Assembly (NCBI GenBank): GCA_030743445.1
Contig: JASLSL010000095.1
Coordinates: 1 to 15,433 of the forward strand
DNA length: 15,433 nucleotides
Direction of reading: 5' to 3'
DNA from: Alphaproteobacteria bacterium
Lineage (GTDB): Bacteria > Pseudomonadota > Alphaproteobacteria > UBA8366
Shown here: piece after piece, positions 1 to 6,631 of the stretch
Numbering within the stretch: the first letter of the stretch is position 1
Layout: every line of letters begins with the position of its first letter
Program-made: the position numbers and the translations under genes
The notes under the pieces: model-generated
The model's database searches: none
Seen by the model: only the letters and a program-made list of their open reading frames with translations
What the model was told of the DNA's origin: nothing

Positions 1-120
1 CACCCCAAACCCCTCTCCCGCCAGGGGAGAGGGGCTTTCCGCCCGAGCTTGACGAATAACCCTCTCCCCTCCGCGGGAGAGGGAGGGACCCACCGCGAAG
101 CGGTGGGAGGGTGAGGGGGA
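1..120. repeat. GC-rich palindromic (REP-like) intergenic element
   Basis: This stretch is built of nested inverted repeats. A first CCCCTCTCCC arm pairs with GGGGAGAGGGG across a short GCCA loop (about positions 10-35). A second hairpin is CCCTCTCCC (60-68) with GGGAGAGGG (75-83). A third is CCCACCGC (89-96) with GCGGTGGG (100-107). The composition resembles the dispersed palindromic elements common between genes in alphaproteobacteria, and a related C-run/G-run element occurs at about 8591-8697. It begins immediately after the stop codon of the minus-strand acyl-CoA ligase gene, so it may also act as its transcript end, although there is no T tract. The family assignment is by appearance only. 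Confidence 0.6.
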
Positions 121-1734
121 CTACTGTGTCCCCTCGCCCAACACCGCCTTGGCCATCTCGCGCAGCTTGGTGCGTTGGATCTTGACCCCGTTGGCGCTCA
201 TCGTGACCGGGAATTCCTCCAGCGCCACGACCCGGGCCGGCACCTTGTAGTTGGCGAGCCGCCCGGCGCAGTGGTCCCTGACGGCGGCCTCGTCGACCGT
301 CTCGCCGTCTGCCGGGATGACGAAGGCGACCGCGCGCTCGCCGGCCGCCGTCGGGGCCTCGACCACTTGCGCCGCCTCGACCGCGGGGTGGGCCTGAACC
401 TCGGCCTCGATCTCCGCCGGGCTGACCAGGAAGCCGCCGAGCCGCAGCACGTCGCCCATGCGGCTCAAGAACTCGAACCCGCCGTCCTCCTCCATCGCCG
501 CCAGGTCGCCGGTCTTGACGAACCCGTCCTCGCACAACGCCTCGGCGGTGGCTTGCCTGTCGTCGTAGTAGCCGATCATCCGGCTCGGCCCGGTGATCTC
601 GAGCTCGCCCGCCGCGCCGACCGGCTGCAGTTCGCCCGAGGCCGGGTCGCGGACCCGCGCCCGGGCCCGGGGCGAGGCCAGCGCGCCCCCCATCCGCTTG
701 CGCTCGGCCGCGTCGGCGGCGGGATCGCGCCGGGCGACCAGGGCCTGCATCTCGCTCATTCCCCAGAGGCTGACGAGCCGGAGGCCCCGTGCCTCGGCGC
801 GCTCGACGATGTCGTCGAGCGAGGAATTGAAGGTGGCATAGCCGGCGAAATCGGCGTGGCGGAACGGCTCGTCGCTGTCGGCGGCCGCGAGCAGCCGGTC
901 GATCATGTCGTCGCTGCCGTTGAAGTGGGTCACCTCGTGGTGCCGCAATAGCTTCAGCATCTCCACGGCCTCGAAGGCCGGCATCAGGACCACCGGCTTG
1001 GCCGCCGCGAACGCCGCCATGGCGCTCGCATAGCCGTAGACGCCGCAAAGCGGCAACGCCATCAGCACCACGGCCTCTGGCTTGTGCAAGCCGAAGTCCT
1101 CGGCCACCTCGGCCGCGTGGACCGCGATGCCGGCGTTCGAGTGGAGCACGAATTTCGGCGCCCGCGTGGTGCCCGAGGTGGTGAAGATGTTGGTGCCGAG
1201 GTCGGCCTCGGCGCGGTCGTCGTCGAGCGGTGCGGCGGCCAGGACCGCGGCGCAATCGACCGTGCGCTTGCCTTCGATCTCGACGTCTGGCGCCGCTTCG
1301 TCTTCCGAATAGACGATCACCGTCTCCAAGGCGGCGAGCGCGGTCGGGTCGACCCGCGCCAGGATCTCCGGGAAATCGATGCCGCGGAAGCCGGGCCACA
1401 TGACCAGTGCCTTGGCCCCGGTGCGCCCGACGATGTCCTCGACCTCGCCGGCGCGATAGCGGGTGTTGACCGCGACGGCGATGGCGCCGAGCCGGGCGCA
1501 GCCGAAGGCGAGCGCCAGATAGGCCGGCGTGTTGGGCAACCAGAACGCGATCCGGTCGCCGACACCGATGCCGAGCTTGGCGAGCCCGCCCGCGGCGCGG
1601 CGCGACATCGCCTCGAGCTCGCGATAGGAAATCGCCTCCCCCGCGTAATGCAGCGCCGTCACCTCGCCCGCCGTCTCGGCCGAGGCCGAAAGCAGTCCGG
1701 TGACGGTGTCGATCCGATCCGCGTCTTTCGTCAT
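121..1734 (-). CDS. AMP-forming acyl-CoA ligase (class I adenylate-forming enzyme)
   Basis: A 537-residue member of the ANL superfamily, which activates a carboxylic acid with ATP to an acyl-adenylate and then forms the CoA thioester in the cytoplasm. Visible core motifs are the phosphate-binding loop TTSGTTRAPK (about residues 185-194), LWGMSEMQ (323-330), the TGD motif (408-410), the hinge region DVLRLGGFLVSPAEIE (about 428-443) and the C-terminal NGVKIQRTKLRE, whose Lys518 is the likely catalytic lysine. The phosphate loop has Arg where most relatives have Gly (SGTTR instead of SGTTG), a variant worth noting but not obviously disabling. Length is normal. No clear ribosome binding site precedes the ATG. 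The gene starts 47 nt after the terC-like stop on the same strand, so the two could be cotranscribed. The substrate cannot be told from sequence alone. Confidence 0.9.
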   Translation of the reverse strand: MTKDADRIDTVTGLLSASAETAGEVTALHYAGEAISYRELEAMSRRAAGGLAKLGIGVGDRIAFWLPNTPAYLALAFGCARLGAIAVAVNTRYRAGEVEDIVGRTGAKALVMWPGFRGIDFPEILARVDPTALAALETVIVYSEDEAAPDVEIEGKRTVDCAAVLAAAPLDDDRAEADLGTNIFTTSGTTRAPKFVLHSNAGIAVHAAEVAEDFGLHKPEAVVLMALPLCGVYGYASAMAAFAAAKPVVLMPAFEAVEMLKLLRHHEVTHFNGSDDMIDRLLAAADSDEPFRHADFAGYATFNSSLDDIVERAEARGLRLVSLWGMSEMQALVARRDPAADAAERKRMGGALASPRARARVRDPASGELQPVGAAGELEITGPSRMIGYYDDRQATAEALCEDGFVKTGDLAAMEEDGGFEFLSRMGDVLRLGGFLVSPAEIEAEVQAHPAVEAAQVVEAPTAAGERAVAFVIPADGETVDEAAVRDHCAGRLANYKVPARVVALEEFPVTMSANGVKIQRTKLREMAKAVLGEGTQ

Positions 1735-1781
1735 GGCGCGAGCTTAGCAAACCCCGGGGTCAATGGGGATCGGACTATGCT

Positions 1782-2453
1782 CTAGCCGCCGGTTTGCGCG
1801 ACCACCGCCGCGATCTCGTGGGTGCCGCGCCAGATCATGTCGCCGGCGACGTAGACGATGATCGCGAGACCGATATAGGCGAGCCAGTGATGGCGTTCGA
1901 GCAGCTTGGCGATGTAGTTGGCGGCGAGCCCCATCAGCGCGATCGAGAGGATCAGGCCGAAGGCGAGGATAGGGATGTTGTCGCGCGCCGCGCCCGCGAC
2001 CGCGAGCACGTTGTCGAGCGACATCGACACGTCGGCGACGACGATGCTGATCATCGCCGCGCGCAGGGTCTTAGCCGGCACGACGTCGGCGCCACCCTGG
2101 TTCGCCGTCACGGCCTCACCCTCGAGCGTCGCCTCCATGTCCTCGGCGATGTGGCCCTCCAGGGTATGCGCCCGCAATTCCTTCCACATCCGCCAGCAAA
2201 CCCAGGCGAGCAGCAACCCGCCGGCCAAGGTCAGCCCGATGATCGCCAGGAGCTGCAGCACGATCGAGGCGAAGACGATGCGAATTCCCGCCGCCAGCAC
2301 GATGCCGTAGATAATCGCCCTGCGGCGCAGCTCCGGCGGCAGGCCCGCGGCCGCGAGCCCGATGATGATCGCGTTGTCGCCCGACATGACGATGTCGATA
2401 AGGATCACCATCAACAGCGCGGCGATGTCGAAATTGGCGAGGAAGTCGAGCAT
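1782..2453 (-). CDS. TerC/YjbE-family integral membrane protein (probable metal-ion exporter)
   Basis: A 223-residue, mostly hydrophobic protein with about seven membrane segments. The two family signatures are present: DIVMSGDNAIIIGLAA near residues 20-35 and DVSMSLDNVLAVAGAA near 141-156. Their conserved acidic and Asn residues lie inside membrane helices. A charged, Glu/Asp-rich loop (about 95-128) separates the two halves. In the TerC/YjbE family several members export manganese or protect against metal stress, but older tellurite-resistance naming is not functional evidence. The ATG at 2453 is the first in frame after a TGA 33 nt upstream. It has no clear Shine-Dalgarno sequence, and a GC hairpin (2467-2482) sits just before it. 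The acyl-CoA ligase gene follows downstream on the same strand with no metabolic link that I can see. Confidence 0.88.
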   Translation of the reverse strand: MLDFLANFDIAALLMVILIDIVMSGDNAIIIGLAAAGLPPELRRRAIIYGIVLAAGIRIVFASIVLQLLAIIGLTLAGGLLLAWVCWRMWKELRAHTLEGHIAEDMEATLEGEAVTANQGGADVVPAKTLRAAMISIVVADVSMSLDNVLAVAGAARDNIPILAFGLILSIALMGLAANYIAKLLERHHWLAYIGLAIIVYVAGDMIWRGTHEIAAVVAQTGG

Positions 2454-2466
2454 GATCAGGCGCGCC

Positions 2467-2482
2467 GCGCCGCCTTCGGCGC
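2467..2482 (-). promoter_or_regulatory. GC hairpin in the terC-like leader
   Basis: GCGCCG and CGGCGC arms around a 4-nt loop, read as AAGG on the transcribed minus strand, ending 13 nt before the ATG. It could affect translation, but nothing else ties it to a known riboswitch. Confidence 0.25.
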
Positions 2483-2556
2483 ATCAGGCAAAAGATATGC
2501 GCCGGCGGGCGGCGCGGTTCGCGGCATCGGTATCATCATCGCAATGTAGCAGACGA

Positions 2557-2568
2557 GACCCGCGGGTC
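2557..2568. repeat. 12-bp perfect palindrome GACCCGCGGGTC
   Basis: A perfect 12-bp palindrome about 105 bp upstream of the terC-like start codon and 9 bp before the 17-bp tandem repeats. It may be a regulator site or the remnant of a dispersed GC palindrome. The sequence GACCCGCGGGTC followed by AAAGCATGTCC-type text looks like part of an alphaproteobacterial repeat element, but this is judged by eye. Confidence 0.4.
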
Positions 2569-2576
2569 GACACCGA

Positions 2577-2627
2577 AAGCATGTCCCCTGGGAAAGCATG
2601 TTCCATGCAAAAGCATGTCCCCTGGAC
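2577..2627. repeat. three-copy 17-bp tandem repeat
   Basis: Three head-to-tail 17-bp units start at 2577, 2594 and 2611. Each begins AAGCATGT. Units one and three share AAGCATGTCCCCTGG exactly (15 bp), and unit two diverges after the common octamer (AAGCATGTTCCATGCAA). The exact 17-bp period is seen directly. Function is unknown: possibilities are stacked protein-binding sites for the divergent promoters or slippage within a dispersed repeat. It lacks spacers, so it is not a CRISPR array. Confidence 0.75.
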
Positions 2628-2785
2628 AAGCGGCGGGAATCGCGAGCCGGCCGCGCACCATGCAATGCAGCTTCGGTTCGTCGCCCACCGGCGGCAATTT
2701 TGCGGACCCGACGATGGTCTCGGAATCGAGAGCCATGGTGCGGCATATATCACCGCCCAGCACCTTCGCATCCGCAAAACAAGGA

Positions 2786-2918
2786 TTTACAATATTTACA
2801 AGATACAGGGCCAAAGTTTTCAAAGGTTTTCTTATTAACATACTGAAAACACATTAATAATTGAATATCTTGTTGGACCCGACATAGGCTCTTCGAACGG
2901 TTTGCTGCGATGCAAAAC
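2786..2918 (+). promoter_or_regulatory. candidate aceA control region
   Basis: This AT-rich block precedes isocitrate lyase. It contains a direct repeat TTTACAA at 2786-2792 and 2795-2801 (9-bp period), a second pair AAAGTTTTC (2813-2821) and AAAGGTTTTC (2822-2831), and the inverted pair TTTGC (2901-2905) and GCAAA (2912-2916). The TTTRCAA-like words resemble TTTGCAAA-type sites known for the short-chain acyl-CoA-responsive regulators (RamB/PccR group) that control acetate and propionate genes in some alphaproteobacteria. That link is inference. A weak sigma-70-like pair, TTGAAT (2861-2866) and ATAGGC (2884-2889) with 17-nt spacing, may be the promoter. Confidence 0.35.
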
Positions 2919-3009
2919 GTCGATCGTCAACGGGTGGTGTCGCAGCGACCGCAGCGAGGGTCCACCCGGCGAATCGGACGGACTCGGAATCAAATCGAGC
3001 GAGGGCATC

Positions 3010-4422
3010 ATGAACGAAATGTTGGACCGACCGGCGCGACAGCGAACCATGACCGGCGACACCGGCGTCGAGGCAAAACGGAAGGAACGCGAACCGGTAA
3101 TTACGCTTCAAGAGTTCGACGACGACTGGGAGAACACGCCGACCGGCAAATCCACCGTTGGCGACTGGCCCGCGGCGGCGGCCGGACGGTGGGACAATGT
3201 CTGCCGCGACTACGCCGCGGACGATGTCCGCAAACTCAGCGGGTCGTTCTCGATCCGACACACGCTCGCCGAGTTCGGCGCGCGCAGGCTTTGGAATCTG
3301 TTGCAGAACGAGACCTTCGTTCCGACCCTCGGCGCGTTTACCGGCAACCAAGCGGTGCAACACGCGAGGGCCGGCCTGAAGGCGATCTATCTCTCGGGCT
3401 GGCAGGTGGCGGCCGACGCCAACACCGCCGGGCAGATGTATCCCGACCAAAGCCTCTACCCGGTCGACAGCGTGCCGGCGGTGATTCGGCGGATGAACCA
3501 GGCGCTCATGCGCGCCGATCAGGTCCAGCACATGGAACGATGCAATGGCGAGGAGGTCGGCGATATCGACTTCATGTTGCCGATCATCGCCGACGCCGAG
3601 GCCGGATTCGGCGGGCCGCTGAACGCCTTCGAGCTGACCAAGGCGATAATCGAGGCCGGTGCCGGCGCGGTTCATTTCGAGGACCAGCTCGCCGCCGAAA
3701 AGAAATGCGGCCATCTCGGCGGTAAGGTCTTGGTGCCGACCCAAAGCTTCATCCGGACGCTGAACGCGGCGCGGATCGCCGCCGACGTCATGGGGGTCTC
3801 CACGGTTCTGATGGCGCGCACCGACGCCGATGCGGCGCGGCTGATCACGAGCGATATCGACGAGCGCGACAGGCCGTTTCTAACCGGCGAGCGGACGCCC
3901 GAGGGTTTTTTCCGGATCACCGGCGGCATCGACATGGCGATCGCCCGGGGGCTCGCCTATGCGCCTTATGCCGACTTGGTGTGGTGCGAGACCTCGCAGC
4001 CGGATCTCGACGAAGCGCGCCGCTTCGCCGAGGCCATCCGCAAGGAACACCCCGACCAGATGCTGGCCTACAACTGCTCGCCGTCGTTCAACTGGGCGAA
4101 GCATTTGGACGCGGCGACGATGGAGCGGTTCCAACGGGAACTCGGCGCGATGGGCTACAAATTCCAATTCATCACGCTCGCCGGCTTCCACAGCTTGAAC
4201 TATGCGACTTTCAACCTCGCCAAGGCGTATCGCGAGCGCGGCATGGCCGCCTATTCGGAGCTTCAGGAGGCCGAGTTCGCGGCCGAAGCGGACGGGTACA
4301 GCGCGACCCGCCACCAACGCGAGGTCGGGACCGGTTACTTCGATTGCGTCGCCGACACCTTGTCCGGCGGCGGGTCCTCGACGACGGCGATGGCGGGATC
4401 GACCGAAGCGGCGCAGTTCTAA
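3010..4422 (+). CDS. aceA: isocitrate lyase
   Basis: A 470-residue cytoplasmic enzyme that splits isocitrate into glyoxylate and succinate, the first step of the glyoxylate shunt. The family signature KKCGH is at residues 231-235, with Cys233 as catalytic base. Also visible are SGWQVAADANTA (129-140), a Mg-binding acidic region ADAEAGFGG (194-202), MARTDADA (268-275), NCSPSFNW (355-362) and the strand ending TLAGFH (389-394). The open frame extends upstream to 2902, but the ATG at 3010 is preferred because GAGGG (3001-3005) sits at suitable spacing and homologues start near this point. It is monocistronic: an AT-rich promoter region precedes it and a strong terminator follows 30 bp after the stop. 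Malate synthase, the partner enzyme, is not in this window. Confidence 0.96.
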   Translation: MNEMLDRPARQRTMTGDTGVEAKRKEREPVITLQEFDDDWENTPTGKSTVGDWPAAAAGRWDNVCRDYAADDVRKLSGSFSIRHTLAEFGARRLWNLLQNETFVPTLGAFTGNQAVQHARAGLKAIYLSGWQVAADANTAGQMYPDQSLYPVDSVPAVIRRMNQALMRADQVQHMERCNGEEVGDIDFMLPIIADAEAGFGGPLNAFELTKAIIEAGAGAVHFEDQLAAEKKCGHLGGKVLVPTQSFIRTLNAARIAADVMGVSTVLMARTDADAARLITSDIDERDRPFLTGERTPEGFFRITGGIDMAIARGLAYAPYADLVWCETSQPDLDEARRFAEAIRKEHPDQMLAYNCSPSFNWAKHLDAATMERFQRELGAMGYKFQFITLAGFHSLNYATFNLAKAYRERGMAAYSELQEAEFAAEADGYSATRHQREVGTGYFDCVADTLSGGGSSTTAMAGSTEAAQF

Positions 4423-4454
4423 AAACCCGAGCTGTACGGACCGCCCTCGAGACG

Positions 4455-4490
4455 ACCACCCGGCGCGAACGTTCGCCGGGTGGTTTTTTT
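4455..4490 (+). terminator. intrinsic terminator of aceA
   Basis: An 11-bp perfect stem, ACCACCCGGCG (4455-4465) with CGCCGGGTGGT (4474-4484), encloses an 8-nt loop and runs straight into seven T residues (4484-4490). This is a classic rho-independent terminator 30 bp beyond the aceA stop. Confidence 0.93.
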
Positions 4491-4593
4491 CCGACCGGCG
4501 TTGCGATATGACCCGGCCTCCCCGGCCCCCCAGGACACGGCGGCGCTGGCCGTGCTGGACAAGCGGCGGGGGCGGTCCTACAACCCGGGAGCG

Positions 4594-5523
4594 ATGGAAA
4601 AACTGCATTTCGGCGACGTCACGGTCGAGCGCTGCGTCGAATCGGAGGGGCCGAGCTTCTATCCGGGCTTCATCTTCCCCGATTGGGACGAGGACGCCTT
4701 CGCGGCCGAGCGCCGCGACTGGATCGACCCGCTCTATTTCGACGAAGAGAGCGGGCGATTGCTGATGAGCCTGCACAGCTACATCATCCGGACACCGCAC
4801 CACACGATCCTGGTCGACACCTGCGTCGGCAACGACAAGCACCGGCCCGACACCAAGCCCTGGCACATGCGCCAGACCCCGTTCCTCGAGGACTTGACGG
4901 CGATGGGCGTGGCGCCCGAGGAGGTCGACTTCGTGATGTGCACCCATCTCCACGTCGACCATATCGGCTGGAACACCAAGCTCGAGGATGGCCGTTGGAC
5001 GCCGACCTTCCCGAACGCCAAGTACCTGTTCCACGAGACCGAGTACGCCTATTGGGAGAAGGCCGATATGGGAGATGGCGGCTCGGGCATGACCCGGCGC
5101 GACGCCTTCGAGGACAGCGTCCTGCCGGTGATGGAGGCGGGCCAAGCGGTGCTGGTCGAGGGCGACCACGCGATCGACGACACGCTGCAGCTCGAGCCCT
5201 CGCCGGGCCACTCGCCGGGCCACGTGTTCCTCAACTTGGAGACCGAGCACGGCAGCGCGGTCTTCACCGGCGACGTGATGCACCATCCGGTGCAGATCGC
5301 CTATCCCGAATGGAACAGCCGGTTCTGCTACGACCCGCCGCAGTCGCAAAGGACCCGCGAGGCGATCGTCGAGCGCACCGCCGACACCTCGACCCTGGTG
5401 CTCGCGGCCCACTTCGCGATGCCGGTCGCGGGCCACATAGTTAGCAATCCCGGGGGCAACGGCGACCGCTGCAAGTTCCAGGGGGTCTCCCAACAAGGGG
5501 GGCGTCTCCTGACCGAGTCATGA
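4594..5523 (+). CDS. metallo-beta-lactamase-fold hydrolase
   Basis: A 309-residue MBL-fold protein. The metal site is complete: THLHVDH (residues 117-123; His118, His120, Asp122, His123), the SPGHSPGH segment (203-210, one His as ligand), Asp227 in FTGDV and His273 in AAHF. This pattern matches dinuclear-zinc hydrolases such as the AHL-lactonase-like and related esterase groups, but the substrate is not readable. There is no signal peptide, so it is probably cytoplasmic. The frame is open from 4480, but that start lies inside the aceA terminator. The ATG at 4594, preceded closely by GGGAG, gives the expected N-terminus. The stop overlaps the next gene's start (ATGA at 5520-5523), implying translational coupling to the membrane protein. 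Confidence 0.88.
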   Translation: MEKLHFGDVTVERCVESEGPSFYPGFIFPDWDEDAFAAERRDWIDPLYFDEESGRLLMSLHSYIIRTPHHTILVDTCVGNDKHRPDTKPWHMRQTPFLEDLTAMGVAPEEVDFVMCTHLHVDHIGWNTKLEDGRWTPTFPNAKYLFHETEYAYWEKADMGDGGSGMTRRDAFEDSVLPVMEAGQAVLVEGDHAIDDTLQLEPSPGHSPGHVFLNLETEHGSAVFTGDVMHHPVQIAYPEWNSRFCYDPPQSQRTREAIVERTADTSTLVLAAHFAMPVAGHIVSNPGGNGDRCKFQGVSQQGGRLLTES

Positions 5524-6518
5524 AACGTACCGCCTATATCGGCTTCATCCTCGGCCTCGCCGCGATCACCGCGCTCGTGGTCTGGCAGGGTGCCGGCGAG
5601 GTCGGCCGGGCGCTCGCCGAGCTCGGCGCCGGCGTGCTGCTGTTCTTGCCGGTCTATGCGGTGTTCCTCGCGGTCGGCGCGGTCTCGTGGCGGCTGTTGT
5701 TCGAGCCCGGCCACGCGCCCGGGTTCGGTCCGGCCTGGCTCGCGATCTGGATCGGCCCTTCGATCAATACGTTGCTGCCGGTCGGCACGCTGGGCGGCGA
5801 GGTCGTCAAGGCCCGGGTGCTGACCCATTACGGTATCGGCGCCCACCAGGCCGGCGGCTCGGTCGTCGCCGACACCACGGTGCAGGCGCTCTCGCTGGTG
5901 CTGTGGGGGATGATCGGCGCCGCGGTGCTGGCTTGGGTCAGCGCCGACGGCAAACTCGGCGCGATCACTCTCGGCGCGATGCTGGTGTTCGGCGCCGGGG
6001 TGGTGACTTTTCTGTTGTTACAGCGCGCCGGGGCGCTCGGCGGCATCGCCCGGACCGTCGGGCGCTGGACCGGGCGCGATTCCTCGAAGGCGGTCGCGGT
6101 GTTGGTCGAGTTCGACGGCCACCTGCGCCAGATCTACCAGCGGCCGGGCCGGGTCTTTTGGGCGACCGCCATCCGGCTCGCCTCGCGTGTGGTCATGGTC
6201 ACCGAGGTGTGGCTCGCCGCCGCCCTGATGGGCCACCCGATCTCGCCGTGGGAGGCGTTGATGATCCGCAGCCTCTCCAGCGCCGTCCGCGGCGCCACCT
6301 TCTTCGTGCCGAACGGGCTCGGGGTCCAGGAGGGCGCCTATATGATGCTGGGGGCGGTGATCGGCCTGCCGCCGGGGTTCTCGCTTTCGATGTCGCTCGC
6401 GGTCCGGGCGCGCGAGCTCATCGCCAGCGTGCCGGGCCTCCTCGCCTGGCAGCACATCGAGGGTCGCAAGCTGCGCCAGCTCCTCGCCGACACCAAAAGC
6501 GAAGGGGACGGCGGCTGA
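5520..6518 (+). CDS. HpnL-like flippase-domain (LPG synthase transmembrane-type) membrane protein
   Basis: A 332-residue polytopic protein with about eight predicted hydrophobic segments, from residue 5 onward. It matches the transmembrane flippase-like domain shared by MprF, YbhN and HpnL proteins: WIGPSINTLLPVGTLGGEVVKARVL (short core PVGTLGGEVVKA near residues 84-95) and the later RSLSSAVRGATFFVPNGLG followed by VQEGAYMMLG. The second block is typical of the HpnL group, named for its place in hopanoid gene clusters and linked to hopanoid or lipid transport. No hopanoid genes are in this window, so a general lipid or polyprenyl-lipid transport role is as far as I would go. It starts in an ATGA overlap with the MBL-fold gene. 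No terminator is evident after it. Confidence 0.82.
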   Translation: MKRTAYIGFILGLAAITALVVWQGAGEVGRALAELGAGVLLFLPVYAVFLAVGAVSWRLLFEPGHAPGFGPAWLAIWIGPSINTLLPVGTLGGEVVKARVLTHYGIGAHQAGGSVVADTTVQALSLVLWGMIGAAVLAWVSADGKLGAITLGAMLVFGAGVVTFLLLQRAGALGGIARTVGRWTGRDSSKAVAVLVEFDGHLRQIYQRPGRVFWATAIRLASRVVMVTEVWLAAALMGHPISPWEALMIRSLSSAVRGATFFVPNGLGVQEGAYMMLGAVIGLPPGFSLSMSLAVRARELIASVPGLLAWQHIEGRKLRQLLADTKSEGDGG

Positions 6519-6526
6519 TAACCCGG

Positions 6527-6558
6527 CCTAAAGGTGAAACCACCCGGGCCACTGGTCG
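6527..6558. repeat. direct repeat, left copy (acyltransferase 3' end)
   Basis: Matches 8710-8741 at 29 of 32 positions in the same orientation, 2183 bp apart. The right copy is the 3' end of the acyltransferase gene. Between the two lie only the two permease genes and a REP-like element. Confidence 0.85.
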
Positions 6559-6587
6559 TGAAAATCGGCATACTGCATTTCGCGTGA
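6528..6587 (-). pseudogene. relic of an LpxL-like acyltransferase C-terminus
   Basis: On the minus strand this reads SREMQYADFHDQWPGWFHL followed by TAG. The intact acyltransferase at 8711-9658 ends RLEAQVLKYPDQWLGWFHL and TAG. The two align without gaps, with 10 of 19 residues identical including the whole DQW-GWFHL end and the stop. Of three nucleotide differences in the best 32 bp, two are synonymous (Phe TTT/TTC, Gly GGG/GGC). This suggests that the relic diverged as coding sequence before the rest of the gene was lost. An in-frame stop lies four codons upstream of the matching part. It sits between the HpnL-like gene and the dpp permease genes. Confidence 0.7.
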
Positions 6588-6614
6588 ACCAGCACACTAA
6601 CATTATGATTCCAA

Positions 6615-6620
6615 TATAAT
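6615..6620 (+). promoter_or_regulatory. candidate -10 box TATAAT before the dppB-like gene
   Basis: A perfect TATAAT hexamer ends 11 nt before the ATG at 6632, in an AT-rich stretch. No good -35 element is seen at 16-18 nt upstream. If used, transcription would start about five nucleotides before the ATG and give a nearly leaderless mRNA, consistent with the missing Shine-Dalgarno sequence. Confidence 0.3.
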
Positions 6621-6631
6621 TCGGTGCCACG

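Larger units (their letters stand above)
2454..3009. other. gene-free region between terC-like gene and aceA
   Basis: About 550 bp with no convincing coding sequence. Next to the terC-like gene it is GC-rich and carries a hairpin and a 12-bp palindrome. In the middle lies a 17-bp tandem repeat. From about 2740 to 2880 it becomes strikingly AT-rich compared with the rest of the window, which fits a divergent promoter region serving the terC-like gene (minus) and isocitrate lyase (plus). Short open frames here (for example about 100 codons on the minus strand, 2536-2841) owe their length to the repeats and have no recognisable domain. Confidence 0.6.

Noticed and set aside
2454..2560. yybP-ykoY manganese riboswitch upstream of the terC-like gene
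   Set aside because: Such riboswitches often precede this family, so I looked, but I could not find the conserved core or its paired helices. Only a simple GC hairpin is visible. A covariance-model search would settle it.
2577..2627. CRISPR array
   Set aside because: The 17-bp units are contiguous, with no unique spacers and no cas genes.
2536..2841. Roughly 100-codon minus-strand ORF in the terC-aceA gap
   Set aside because: It runs through the tandem repeats and the AT-rich promoter region, has no ribosome binding site or domain, and looks like chance.
3880..5496. 538-codon minus-strand frame across aceA and the MBL-fold gene
   Set aside because: It crosses a strong terminator and two conserved plus-strand genes, and its sequence is low complexity.
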